This document shows, one piece after another, positions 51,001-63,200 of a DNA stretch of 64,000 nt (within the stretch, counting starts at the first letter, position 1; the number at the start of each line of letters is the position of its first letter). The DNA is taken from NCBI RefSeq assembly GCF_000002985.6, contig NC_003280.10, positions 7,994,501 through 8,058,500 on the forward strand, in the 5' to 3' direction. The notes under the pieces are model-generated. The model did no database searches and was not told the origin of the DNA. It worked only from the letters and a program-made list of their open reading frames with translations. Source of the DNA: Caenorhabditis elegans (taxonomy: Eukaryota > Nematoda > Chromadorea > Rhabditida > Rhabditidae). The position numbers and the translations under genes were made by a program.

Positions 51001-52527
51001 ATGGATGATATTGATGCTGATATTGGAATATCTGGAAGCTTATGCAATAATACTCCACAAATGTCCCCATGTGTATCAGAAGGCGATGACGCTGACGAAA
51101 GTCAATTAGATGGGAAGTCTCAGTTGATGAGTGATTACATGCAGAAGACAAGTCCTGATTTCTATTACAATCGAGATCCACAAAATCATTTGAACAAGAA
51201 CTTGAAAATAGCACTTGGAGATGAAACACCATCAGAATCCTTGTCAGCTGTGAGTAGCGGACAATCCACACTGGTTCCTTCAACTTCGAATCAAGCTTTG
51301 TCAAGTATGACACGATCCGATGAAGCTGTTGATGGGAAGATTGTGACTGTATTTTCTCATGAAAACTTTCACAAACTTGATGTCGATAGTCGAATGCGAG
51401 TTCTAGAGTTCAAAAAGTGGGTAGCTGAACAATTGGAGATGGACAAAGATCAGTTTGTCATAGTTAAGCATGCATCTGATGATGGATCCGACAGTGGATA
51501 TGAAGCTAATTTCATGGATGATGAGACTGTTTCTGGGGCCTTTCAGTCATGTTTCATTTCGATCAAACTACGCGCACCATTAAAAAGCGATGAAAAAATG
51601 ATGCAGATTATTCTATTCGACATTCTAGAAAATCTGCGAGAAAATTGGAAACCATTATTTGAACTTCCCGTGTCTCAAAGTACAGTTATTGGAGATGTTC
51701 TTCTGCAATGTCTGCGTATGTACAAGGAGGTTTATGGAGAAGAATTGACTCCAAAAATGTAAGATTTTTCCAGGTAGCTCATTTATGGACAAGTTTTCAG
51801 GGTTCGTCTGCGCGAGTTGGGTGGATCGGGAGTTGGAACTGGAAGAGCAGTACTAAATCCTAATGATACATTAGAAAAACGATCTTATAACTGGTGTTCT
51901 CATCTATATCTGCAAATCATAACTGATGAAGCAATGATTGGAAAACCTGGCGAGCCGATCATGGTTCGAAGATTCCGCCCGTCTACCGTTGAAGTCAATC
52001 CTACACACGAAGTTCTAGTTGATGCAAATGCCGAGAACCCAGTTGTATCATTTGTGGAAGCATTGTCAAAAATTTCGGGAATTCCGGTGGAACGTCTTGC
52101 AATTACTGATGTATGAAAATATCTGACATTCAAATTCATATTTTATTTTTCAGCTGAAAGAATTCAATTGGCAGAAATGGCCGTACTTGAAGAGTCGCCT
52201 CGATATGCTTGAAAACAAGTGAGTTTTTAAAGACTATATAATGTGTTCGAAGTACTTTCAATTAATGTATGTTCTATACTCACATTATTCCATTACAGAG
52301 TTAACTTCACGAAAGACCTCCAAGTGACTTATCCACTTCCCCGAGAATTCTTAGACAAGGTCGGAAGTCGAGTTCTATACTACAAAGATTCTGATGAAGA
52401 GGCAAAAGTTCTGTCAGAGGATGAGCGTAAACAAATTAAAATCAAAGAAAACGGGCAATCTGCAAACGCAAATCGTAGAAAGGAACGACCGCTTCGAATT
52501 CAAATGAGCAGCGTCTGTGAAGCTTAA
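48089..52527 (+). CDS. USP47-like ubiquitin-specific protease
   Basis: Exons 48089-48367, 48414-49275, 49323-49603, 49648-50454, 50502-50825, 50935-51758, 51801-52110, 52154-52218, 52299-52527 give 1326 residues, close to vertebrate USP47. The catalytic domain spans about 86-450: Cys box [12 protein letters not shown] (C97), [16 protein letters not shown], zinc CxxC pairs (CLKCG and CENCK), [14 protein letters not shown], and His box [12 protein letters not shown] (H420). After it come ubiquitin-like domains and a serine/aspartate-rich linker ([19 protein letters not shown]). The family removes ubiquitin from DNA polymerase beta and signalling proteins in vertebrates; the worm substrate is not readable. 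The first intron begins with GC, not GT. The ATG abuts a TTTCCCAG acceptor. I leave the symbol blank because I am unsure of its official name (clone name T05H10.1 from memory). Confidence 0.92.
48368..48413 (+). other. GC-AG intron in the USP47-like gene
   Basis: The 46-nt intron starts GCGAGT after CCAG and ends TTTCCAG. It is the only junction here that rebuilds [12 protein letters not shown], the Cys box conserved in USP47; the sole nearby GT donor (four nt downstream) shifts the frame. Confidence 0.85.
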
Positions 52528-53063
52528 ATGTCTCATCGAAGTTTATAGCACGTTACTATTATTATTATATTATCATTATTTTTGGTCTAAAATTCATGTT
52601 TTTTCATAACTCCCTTTCAAAGATACAAATTAAATCCTCATAGTTTTTGTATCTTTATAACTATTTTATTTGCCTTTTTTCCCGATTTTCTCATGTTCCC
52701 ATTGAATACCTTTGACTATCCAGTGAAAATTTTGTTGTGACCCTGTGACGTTATTTTGCCGATAGCTATTGATTTATTCGATTAACGTGCGCTCGGTTGC
52801 AGTATACTTGCAGTTGTGCATTCAAATTTTCTATCGTCTCGTTTCTTCAAATTGTATTTTTTCGTTGTTTCTATTCACCACGCCCTGATTGTTTCTTTTT
52901 TTATTAGAGAATGATCCAACTCAGGGATTAAAATAAACGTTGAGATTCCAAATTGTTAAAACTGGGAAGAAGTTGGTAAAACAGTGTCCATTTTCGATCT
53001 TTCGCATACCGTATTTTAATTTTGGTTTTTATTGAAATTAAAATTTAAAAAAAAACATTTCAG
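52528..53063. other. Intergenic region between the USP47-like gene and apn-1
   Basis: 536 nt. AATAAA at 52932-52937. The apn-1 ATG directly follows AACATTTCAG, an apparent trans-splice site. The gap is longer than in typical operons, so separate transcription with SL1 is the simpler reading. Confidence 0.5.
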
Positions 53064-54517
53064 ATGGCTAACAAAAAAGTAACATTTAGAGAAGACGTAA
53101 AATCACCGGCTATCAGGAAATTGAAGCAAAAATTGACTCCGTTGAAAATTAAGAAAGGGAGAGGAAAAATACAGAAGCACATCCAGAAGACGCTGCAGAA
53201 AATGAAAGGTTTGAAAAAAACTAAATATTATAATGAAACTTCAAAAAAATTGAACTTTGTAATTTTCTGCCAAAAATTAGAAATCACTCATTTTTTTGGC
53301 ACTCATAAACAAATTTTTAGAGATAACATTAAATAGCCCTTCTTTCTTTTTTAATTAAAAAAATAGTTTAAAAACTACAAATTTATTCATTACGATCTTA
53401 TTCATAAATTGTAAATTTAGAAGAGGAAGAGTCGGAAAACCAAAGCCCTGGAACTACCGTAGAAGAAACATTAACTGAAGAAAATATTTCAACTGATAAA
53501 GAAGAAACCTCTAAACTGGAAAACAAACCGAAAAAAACAAGAAAAACATCGGGAGAGACTATCGCTCAAAAAAAATCTCGTGAAACGGTTGGCGTGGAAG
53601 TTCTGAAAACATCTGAAGGATCGAGTAAAATGTTGGGATTCCACGTGAGTGCTGCTGGAGGTCTTGAACAAGCAATCTACAACGCTCGAGCAGAAGGATG
53701 CCGAAGTTTTGCCATGTTTGTTCGAAATCAGCGAACTTGGAATCACAAACCAATGAGTGAAGAAGTTGTCGAAAATTGGTGGAAAGCGGTTCGCGAGACA
53801 AATTTCCCATTGGATCAGATTGTACCCCATGGTTCATATCTGATGAATGCTGGATCGCCTGAAGCTGAGAAATTAGAAAAATCAAGACTTGCTATGCTCG
53901 ACGAATGTCAACGGGCTGAGAAATTAGGAATCACGATGTACAATTTCCATCCAGGATCAACTGTCGGAAAGTGTGAAAAAGAAGAATGCATGACAACAAT
54001 TGCAGAGACAATCGATTTTGTTGTTGAGAAAACTGAGAATATTATTTTAGGTTAGTGCACTATAATTTTAAAAAGAAAATTTCAATTTCAAAACATTTCA
54101 GTTCTCGAGACAATGGCTGGACAAGGGAACTCGATTGGCGGAACTTTTGAAGAACTCAAGTTCATCATTGATAAAGTGAAAGTTAAGTCAAGAGTCGGAG
54201 TTTGTATCGACACGTGTCACATTTTTGCTGGAGGATATGATATTAGAACTCAAAAGGCTTATGAAGAAGTGATGAAAAATTTCGGTGAAGTGGTTGGCTG
54301 GAACTATCTGAAAGCAATACACATCAATGATTCGAAGGGCGATGTCGGTTCGAAGCTCGATCGTCATGAGCATATTGGTCAAGGCAAGATAGGAAAAGCG
54401 GCTTTTGAGCTTTTGATGAACGACAACCGTCTCGATGGAATTCCAATGATTTTGGAAACGCCAGAAGGAAAATATCCGGAGGAAATGATGATCATGTACA
54501 ATATGGATAAAAGATAA
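53064..54517 (+). CDS. apn-1: Endonuclease IV-type apurinic endonuclease
   Basis: Exons 53064-53208, 53421-54050, 54102-54517 give 396 residues. A lysine-rich N-terminus (about 1-105, [17 protein letters not shown] and later [12 protein letters not shown]) looks like nuclear or nucleolar targeting sequence. The TIM-barrel metalloenzyme follows: [43 protein letters not shown] with the metal-binding glutamate, [34 protein letters not shown] and ILETPEG. It nicks DNA 5' of abasic sites in base excision repair and trims damaged 3' ends, using zinc. The 212-nt first intron is the largest. AATAAA at 54615-54620. The ATG abuts TTTCAG. Its 3' end converges on the gene ending at 54650. Confidence 0.95.
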
Positions 54518-54649
54518 TTCTTGTTTAATTGCATAACTTTTTACTGATGAATGATCAATTTTTACCATAGTATTGCATAGATATTGCATTTCAGAAAGAG
54601 AAAATAAGAAACATAATAAATTAAACTTAAAACAAGATGTCAAAAAAAT

Positions 54650-56018
54650 CTAGACTCTGCGGGCACGAGCTCTGAGATGAGCGAAGATCTCGTTGTCGGA
54701 CTTGAATTGGGTCTCGAATGGATCGTCGAACTTGCATCCGATACGGTAATTGACAGTAGAGTTCAAGCACTTTCCAGAACGCCAGAGAACATGCTCGTCG
54801 TTTCGTTTCTCAACTTGATAAGTGATAAAGTTGAAGCACGCACGATGTCCTTGATCGATGTAAGAGATGAAGACGGTGTGGGATTTTGGACAGACAATGT
54901 CACAATATTCACGCTCCTCTCCATCATGGTCTTCCTGGAAATATCAGATAATATTTTAGAATTTTTTTTAATGTTTAACGTGGTTTCTCTTTTTAGTTTT
55001 CTTGCTTAAATGTTAAGTAGCACCGGTAGGGATGTCAAAATACCGCGAAAAAACGAAAAAATACCGCCAATTTTTACAAATTTTCAATTGTGGCTAATCC
55101 CCTCATTTGAATTACCGCGGTTGTGTATCGAAACTCCGCCCATATTTCCATGCCGCACTTCTGTTTTATGCATATATTACGGGAACAATAAATCATGAGA
55201 ATGCGTACTTGGTGCATTTTATTTGACGCGCGATATCTCTTAGCGAAAACTATAGTAAGAGCTTAAATATCTATTGTTATTTGAGTTCTTACTGTAGTTG
55301 TCGCTAAAAGATATCGCGCGTCAAATAAAATGCACCAAGTACGCATTCTCATGATTTTTTGTTCCCGTAATATATGTATACACCAGCCGTGGACCGCACC
55401 TCCGGCGCGGCCCCCGACTTCTGGGTTTAAACTAATTTTTCTGAAACTACCGTAACCCTACAGTATTCCTACCGTACCACTATTGTACCACTACAATACC
55501 CCGACTATATCCCTACATTAACCCCAACTCACTATCCCTCCAGAAACCAAAACTTCAGAAACTACAAAGACTACATAGACTACAAACTATGGACACACAG
55601 AATAAGCGCTTTATATATAGTAAATGATAATTGTTTCAAAAAAGTTGATTCACGATTCGAAGATAGCATGCATGTGACAAGATTTTACAAAAGACATTAG
55701 AAAATAAAAGAAAGCTTTTTTAATCTTAAAATTGAATATTTAGACCTTTTTCTGGGTTAATACCAAACAACAACCGTACCTGCCAGCATCCAAGTCCAGT
55801 TGGAACAGGTCTTCCAGTTTCCAACTCTTCAGCCTTCAAAACCAAATGACATTCAGCACGATCTGGTCCTCCACGGATAGAGTTTGTTGGAGTGGAGCAT
55901 TTAAGCTCACGGTACTCTGGAATTAATATTGTTTTCTAAGGTTAAGCAAACAAAATCACTTACGGTGATAAGCCAATACACATGAAAGGATTGTAAGAAT
56001 TAGTATAGGCCTGAACAT
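54650..56018 (-). CDS. Small secreted cysteine-rich nematode protein
   Basis: Exons 56018-55964, 55916-55780, 54934-54650 give 158 residues. The first 16 or so residues (MFRPILILTILSCVLA) are a signal peptide. The mature part has eight cysteines (KCSTP, ECHLV, GCWQ, YCDIVCPK, ACFN, KCLN, GCKF), an even number fitting four disulfides, and ends with a basic ARARRV. No domain I can name; it looks like a nematode-restricted extracellular family. No trans-splice acceptor abuts the ATG, unlike its neighbours. The 845-nt second intron (54935-55779) contains a large fold-back repeat. Its 3' end converges with apn-1, the stops being 132 nt apart. Confidence 0.82.
55171..55376. repeat. Large inverted repeat (MITE-like fold-back element)
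   Basis: Arms of about 95 bp (55171-55266 and 55282-55376) are near-perfect reverse complements, both starting CATATATTACGGGAACAA and including GACGCGCGATATC; differences are a handful of substitutions around the loop. Flanking sequence (55020-55170 and 55380-55550, rich in CCGTA/TACCG motifs) also looks repeat-derived. The element lies wholly in the intron of the small secreted protein gene. No transposase frame is present. Confidence 0.88.
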
Positions 56019-58654
56019 GACGGCTGACACAGAGACTCTTCTGTTGTCTTTGTGAATATGCAAATGATTCGGAATCTGCGGGCGGCATATATGGCAAGAT
56101 AAGGGACCGGTTCAGCGACATCGACATGATCAGACCGTTATGCGTATATTAATAATAATTATTGTTATTATCATCCAATTCATGTTTTTCGTCATTTAGA
56201 TTCTTGTTTATGACGACACTGGTCATTTGGCAGAAGACTGGAATTGACACGGTCATTGAACTGATCCATATCAGTTCGTTTTTTATTACTTGCAGAAGAA
56301 GATATTGTTTTAGAATTATGGGGATAAACAGAGAACTTCACAAGATATTCAATTTTACAGAAACTTAGTAGGAACTATATGCCAAGTTTAAGTCAATTCC
56401 TTGCGTGGTGCGTAGTGTATATAAATTGAAATTTTGAAAATACTTTTTTTAAACAGGTTAACAGTTTATAAACTTCGAATTCATCAATAATCGAACCTAC
56501 GGAGGACTTCCGGAACATTAAAAACGCATAAACGTTAGCGCCCAAGTAGTTTTTTAGATTTACCGTCAAAAAGTGGAGAAAATTCAATTTTCGAATTCGA
56601 CCAGAAAAATTAGTTTCTACGAGGTTTATACTTGAACTTCAATTGTTCATATTCAAACATTCTAAAGGTTTGAACTTGCAGGAATACTCGAAATTACTCA
56701 AACAACACACATTTTTAGATTTTTCCCAATTTACCAAAACTTTGACTGGAAATTTTGAAAAACCAAAAAAAAAAGAAATTTATGATATTCGGTAACCTTA
56801 GGCTATCATAAGAGTATTTAGACTACAACTCAACTAACGATATTCCAGTGTCGCACTATTAAATAAAAAACACTTATTGTAGAAAGTTTTAAAATCTTAT
56901 TACAGCGATGACATATTCTCTCGGTTGAGACATTTTTTAATCTAAAACAGTTACACATGACACATTCAGTTGGTGAGCAAATACATTTGCATATACTGGT
57001 ATACATTCATTATGAAGGGAGTAAACCGCGTTCTTTGTGACGCAATAAAGAAGAAACATGAAACAATAATTGCCTTGTAAGGGGAAAAGAGTTGTGGAAG
57101 TATTAATCGGTTAATACAGGACAGAAAACATGGAGATGGTAAAAGCTTATATTTTACATATAAACTGTAAAATATGCTATTCAATCTTTCTAAAATAATT
57201 CAACTTTTCATTGTCGAGTCATCATTTGATTTTTATAAATTAAAAACAAAAACAAAACGGAAATTTTTGTGTGGAAACCATATTAAGATATTCCAACATT
57301 TTGGCAGTGTAATTATCTTAGAAAGCCTGAGACATCATATAAGAATTGGTTCTAAATATCAGTGAGAGTTGATTAAAATATTCTCAATTGCTCTTACTGT
57401 ATCAAAATGTTTTTCAACTGTCAATCCAATCCAACGACATCTACAGTATAATGAGATCCAGAGTATAAGGTGTCTAGTTCAAATAAATATTCAATATAGA
57501 AATTATTTACATGTTATAAATTGAAACTTGATCTACTAGTTCCATATCTACCTGGGACAACCCATAAAAAAGGTCAAATCCAAAGTATTGTTGAATTAAA
57601 ATGTTTTGCTTTATTTCAACCAAGGTCTCTCCATATCTTGAAATTGCTCTTTAGTCATCTACTCTCTATTAATAGTGTTACTGTGGTCATTTATCGATCA
57701 GAAGTACTTCCACCAACACATTTATAATCCAGAAGATTTCTCACTTGACCTTGTGTACATTTTGCTCGTTCCCATTTCACGATAATGGACTTATCCAAGT
57801 CACCATCTGCTTTCATCTTCCCAGCAGACACTTTTTAAAGCGGGTCACTCTCACTCTCATATGTACTATTTCTCATCGATGCAATGGCTCACCATCGTCC
57901 CGCGCGCGCGTCTTCCACCCTGTGTAGGCCAACTCACTTTTTTCTGTGCACCATTCAACCGCCAATCGACATGAAGACAGAACAAATAGTATCTCTCTGT
58001 CTCTCTGTCAGTCTTCATTTTTTCTTTTTTCGTCGTTTGGTGTGTACCCTTTTTATTCCCAAGCACCGTGTAGCATTATTCCATGTTTTTTCTAAAGAGA
58101 GTGCAAGTTCTATATCGGCTACAAGTTCTTCTTCCGTTGTTCTCTTTTCGAATTAGCATCATTATCCAGAGTACTAGGAGCAAGGAATAAGTTAATTTTG
58201 CTTCTAGGTCTCATACATCATTCATTTTCATGAATCCTACTTTATTTTTTTAAAAAGCAGATACATGTCTTGTATCTGAAAATTTAAAAGACTTCAGCGT
58301 GAATAAACGATGCAACATCTTTTAGGAACAAATGTTTTGCCAATCAGAAAAATACGGTGTTCCAATAGAACAATTTTATTTTAAACATCATACTATTAAA
58401 GAACCTTCTAAAAATACCTCGACAGATAAGAAAAGTTAATCACCGTGCAAGATTTCCAATTTTTCCTTTTCTCTTTTTTTTCTCATTTTCACATTTGAGT
58501 TATTGAACCTCACACAACCTGGCAATCTCTGTCTTTTTATCACAGAACTGAACCCTTTTCACTTTTCAATGCTAAACTTTCTTCTTTCCTTATTTCTCTT
58601 TCAACTTTACACAAATGTGAACATGGTTGTTTTTAGTCAGGAAAGATAACTTCA
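56019..58654. other. 2.6 kb intergenic region upstream of the FLYWCH-like gene
   Basis: Divergent spacer between the secreted-protein gene and the gene starting at 58655. Mostly AT-rich; a GC-rich patch CGTCCCGCGCGCGCGTC lies at about 57896-57912 and pyrimidine tracts follow (58005-58035, 58450-58490), typical of an upstream promoter. No exon chain supported. Confidence 0.5.
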
Positions 58655-60216
58655 ATGGAGGAGACAAACGCTTTTTCGGCATTTAATCAGCTTCTCATGT
58701 CGGTAGGTTTCATTGTAAGTCTAGAAATTCCATTAAAAACTTGAATAATTTCAGCAGAACGTTGTATCCCCAACGAAACAACCAATGGAGTTGACCAATG
58801 AGAAACTAATGGAATTTGTTCGAAATGCAATGCAAAATCAGCAAGGACTTCCAGAAGTACCAAATATTATTCCATCTGCTCTTCCATCAATGCTATCACA
58901 AATTCCAACTCAACCTATGCCTCAAATGCCTGTTGTAATTCAAACTTCTCAAATGAACGATGTTATGGGTGATCAAATGCTTAAAGCTTCTCCATCTGCA
59001 AGTTCCGATATGAGTTCTCTCGATAGTGACGTGGCTGATCATCCAATGACAATGATGATGCAGCAGCAACAGGATTTCCAAAATCCTCTCCAACAGCTGA
59101 CAATTGACTCGTCCGCAAATATTGCTGCTGGTGTCAATGGGAACACCGAGTGAGTTTATAGGATGGAAACTTCAACTTTTGTAATAATCTTGCAGTGAAT
59201 TTTTTTTCGCGAATTTCCACATTGAAACCAATTCAAAATTTAATTTATTAAAAGTTTCAGACAAAGATCGTCTGGTCGTCATGAAACTTGGCTGGAGTGC
59301 TTTAACACCACAAAATTTGCAGAATACGAAGCACTTCTGTTTTCAGTTTATGTAGCTGAAAGAACCGATAGGAAATATGACGGATGGACTTATTTTGACT
59401 GTTTGCATCGACTTCAGAGCAAGTGTAGATACAGAGTTCGTGCCAAGAAACAGGATGAGTTCTACATTATTGAAGAGAAAGGAGTTCATAATCATGGAGC
59501 TGTTGAACCAGTCGGTCAGGCAGGAAGTCATGCTGGTTTGCCAAAGTAAGATATTTTAGATTAAAAAAAATTATCTGCCAATCATTATTTAGTGATAACT
59601 ATGTGGACTTTACTAAACTTTAAACTATTCTAGGACAATTCGAGAGATCGTTGATCGTTCCTACAATGAAAACTGGCCAGTTGAAGCTCGTACAATCAAG
59701 GTTGATGAGGAGATCCAAAGACTCGGACTGCCTGAAAACCCACGTCTTGGACGACAAATTGACAATCGTCTTGCTTACTTGAGAAGAGTTAAGAACTTGC
59801 ATGAAACACGCCGGATTCAAGATCAGGTTAACGGTACGATGGTGATCAAGGATCCGGTCAAGGAGGCAATGCTGCAAGCGTTAATGGAACAAAATGGTGG
59901 ACAATTGACTGTCGGCCAGGGTTTTGTTGATCAAATAATTGCCAATCAAGGAATTCCTGAAATGCCTATCAAAAAAGAGGAACCCACTCAACCAGTTGAG
60001 AGCATGGAAATGGCTGAACAAGTTGCAAAACCATTGGCAATGAATCCAAGTCCAGATTTCTTTCAATTCCTTCAAAATCAGAAGTTGTCACATGAACACG
60101 AACAGCAACAGCAGCAGCTTCATGCGGCTATTCTTGCTCAAGCACAGGCACATGCTCAAGCTCAAGCCCAGGCTCAACAAAACCTCATGGAAAGTCAGAA
60201 AAATATTCATCAGTAG
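58655..60216 (+). CDS. FLYWCH-like zinc-finger protein, putative DNA-binding
   Basis: Exons 58655-58702, 58755-59149, 59261-59545, 59634-60216 give 436 residues. Residues 1-147 are Q/M/P/S-rich and acidic, like an activation region. Residues 155-226 hold a finger of FLYWCH/WRKY-GCM type: W158 and C161 upstream, then aromatic YDGWTYFDC with C195, seven residues, C203, twenty residues, and H224-N-H226. C-terminal residues 345-436 are again Q-rich with EQQQQQL and repeated [11 protein letters not shown]. The layout (Q-rich flanks around a zinc-binding domain) suggests a nuclear regulator, perhaps transcriptional, but I cannot name it and did not find a clear orthologue from memory. Exon 2 starts at a CAGCAG tandem acceptor. 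Confidence 0.82.
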
Positions 60217-63200
60217 TTCCTAATCCTACAATTCCCAATCTATGTTAACTTTAATTATTCTGATTCATTTTTAAATCAATGTGCCTTGTATCTATCTATC
60301 AATTTCAAAATCTCTCATTTCTTCTACGAAGTATCCAAAACAATCTCTTTCACTATTTAAAATTTGTGCCTTTTTGAGAATTTCGACGCAAATGAATGTT
60401 GTACTTAATTTCTGAATTTTTTTATTTTTTCATTTGTTGCAAACTAAAAGCGCATAACCTTTGATAGTATGCTCAGAAAACTGAAATATTATATGGAAGC
60501 AGTAATTCTTCAACAGACTATCTAATGTAGACTATCTAATGTAGAATGTAGACTATCTAAAGAAGAGAAGATCTGTAAGATTTTAGCGATTATTATTGTT
60601 TGATTTGATTGTTCAAATCTTCTTATCATGCTTTTTAAGAAGAACAACAAGAGTCACTGGAATGCGCCGGTGCACACCCCTGATTCAAGATTAATAAATG
60701 AGTCTACTAAAAACTTCCAGCTGTCATTGTTCACTGACCATTGTTTCAAATCATCGATCATAGAAATGAAAAAAAATAATTTTTTTTCAAAAACTGATGT
60801 CAACTTTTCTTTCTTTTTCTCATGATGATCGGAAATTCCTATTTTGATTATTTTTTGCAATTTCATTTTGTTTCGCACGCCAGTTTTCAGCTTTTATCTC
60901 ACCAGTCGACTGGTAAAAACCGGCAAACAAAACTCAATTTCACAGACTTGGTTTCTCATAAATTAGAGGAATTTTTAATTTTTACTTCCCGTTTTTGAGA
61001 ATTTTCCGAATCTTCTTAATTTTTAACAGTAACTATGTTTTTATTGATATTATTCTACTGTCAATAATTCATTTTTTGTAGAAGAACCTTTAGAATTTTT
61101 CTAGTTGATTTGGGCGATTTAGTTTCAGACAACATTTACTAGTTAAAGTGCCATCAATTTCAATATATTTTGAAAATGAATAAAGGATATTCAATTTCTC
61201 TTTTCTCTTATGAAAATGATTCAAATTTAGAAAAAAAAAACTAAAGAGATAGTATTTGGGATAATTCAAATTGCAAAAAATGTGTTTCAGTTGTTAACCT
61301 AACTAGTAGGTTAGGAAAACTGGGATATATTATTGGCAAGCACTAATACTCTCTTGAAAAGCTGAAAATCAAAAGTCAAAATTAAAATTGGCGTATTTGA
61401 GAGCATTCTGCAAGTGAAACACAATGTTAATGAAATGTTTTATGATTTTTCAGAGATCGTGAAACCAAATTAAATTTGAAAAAAAAATATTTTTCTTAGT
61501 TATATTTGTACATTGAAGCAGTGGGTTTGCAATTTTTCTGGGAAATTTTCAATGTCCAATTTTCAACTGCAAAATTGAGCGCATCCTATAATTTTCCGGC
61601 GAAACATGCCGAAAATTAAAACTTCCGGCAAACAGTTACCCATTGTAGTGTTTTGCGTACTCTTCTAGTTGGTAAGGACTTTACTTCCGCTTATTATTCA
61701 GATTATTTTAAGTTAATTTGACAAACATCAGAATCTACCAATAAAACTAATAACGAGTAACAAAAACAACTAAAACAACAGTTCATTAAACCATCAAAGT
61801 TCTACTTATTATTATATTTCTCTTTTTCCTGTTAAAAGTTTTCTAGTACTTCTTTTATTTTGATTCTTTTACCATCTTTCCAAGAAATAGAGAGTGATGT
61901 GATGATAGTCAAAAGCCTAACAAATCGAAAGGCAGCGAAAATTAATATAATAAAAGCGGAGACAAATCGGCTTCAGGCTCTTTGCGATATCAGAAAAATC
62001 TGATTCCTGCGCAGGACACACTTGGCTTTTCCGATTTGCCCCGTCGTCGAGATATGATTAGGTTTGGTGTTTTCGGGTGGTTGAGAGTATCAGGAGACCC
62101 TTAAAATTGACGAACGAGAGAAAGAGATGGAGACAAAGTCGTTTACCTTTTCCATCTGTTTTGCCTTTTTACATTGACTCGAAAATAAAATGGAAGAAGC
62201 AGATCTTATTTTTTCATTTTAATTTTTCCTATCTTCTTCTTTTTTTTCTGTGTTCCACCAGACTCACTCAAATCATCTCACCATTTAATTCAAAGAATAG
62301 CTTTAGATAGTGGTTCTTCAAAAAGACGTAACTCATTTTTTGTTCCCCTAGGATTTTCTTTGATTTTGTGTTATGAATAGTATTCATGTAAATCTGAAAA
62401 TTTTCATTCAAATCCGTGATCATTTCGTTGGAAAGTGACTCTCTAAAATCCACAATGAAAAACTAAAATAACTTTTGAATCTAAAATCTGAAAATATTTT
62501 AAACTAGACACTGACTAATATTTGAAATATTCTCATACTTCAATATGATGTTGTATCTATGAAATGATATTCAAGTTTAAACAATGAATTCTCAATAAAG
62601 TTCCCAGAACAAAGTAGGTGAAATAACATAGTATTATCATTAACTTCCCATAGAACTTTTTCATTTCTCACCTAAATCTTTTTCATGCCTCAATTTGAGC
62701 ATTCCACGTAGACACCAGAGAAAAATAACAGAGTTATCAAAAAATGGATTAATTTTCAAGATTTTTTTAAAGTTTCAATAGAGAATCTTATATAAAATTT
62801 GCCTAGCTTCAAATTTATTAAATTCTACTTTTTGAAAAACACTGAATAGTTTTCAAGTAAACATATTTCAATGTTTTTACACTAGTCGTATTTTGCCACT
62901 CATAATTTTGGAAATCTTCCAAAAAGCTTTTATTCTAAAAATTTTTTTGTTCCAATTAGTTGTATCTCCAAATAGTACATTTTCGAAATTGTTATAAATT
63001 TCTCAAAAAGCTATTTTTTTCGGTGAAAATTTGAAAATTTTCAAAATTTCGTCAAATTTTTTTTAACATATCAAAAACTTTTGGAGTGTGTTATAGTCAT
63101 CACTCCACCTTTGAGAATACAACTTTTTGAATTTAGGATCGCTTCCTCATTCCATCATTACATACTTATTTTTGCTTGCATCAACAAAAAGACTATGCTT

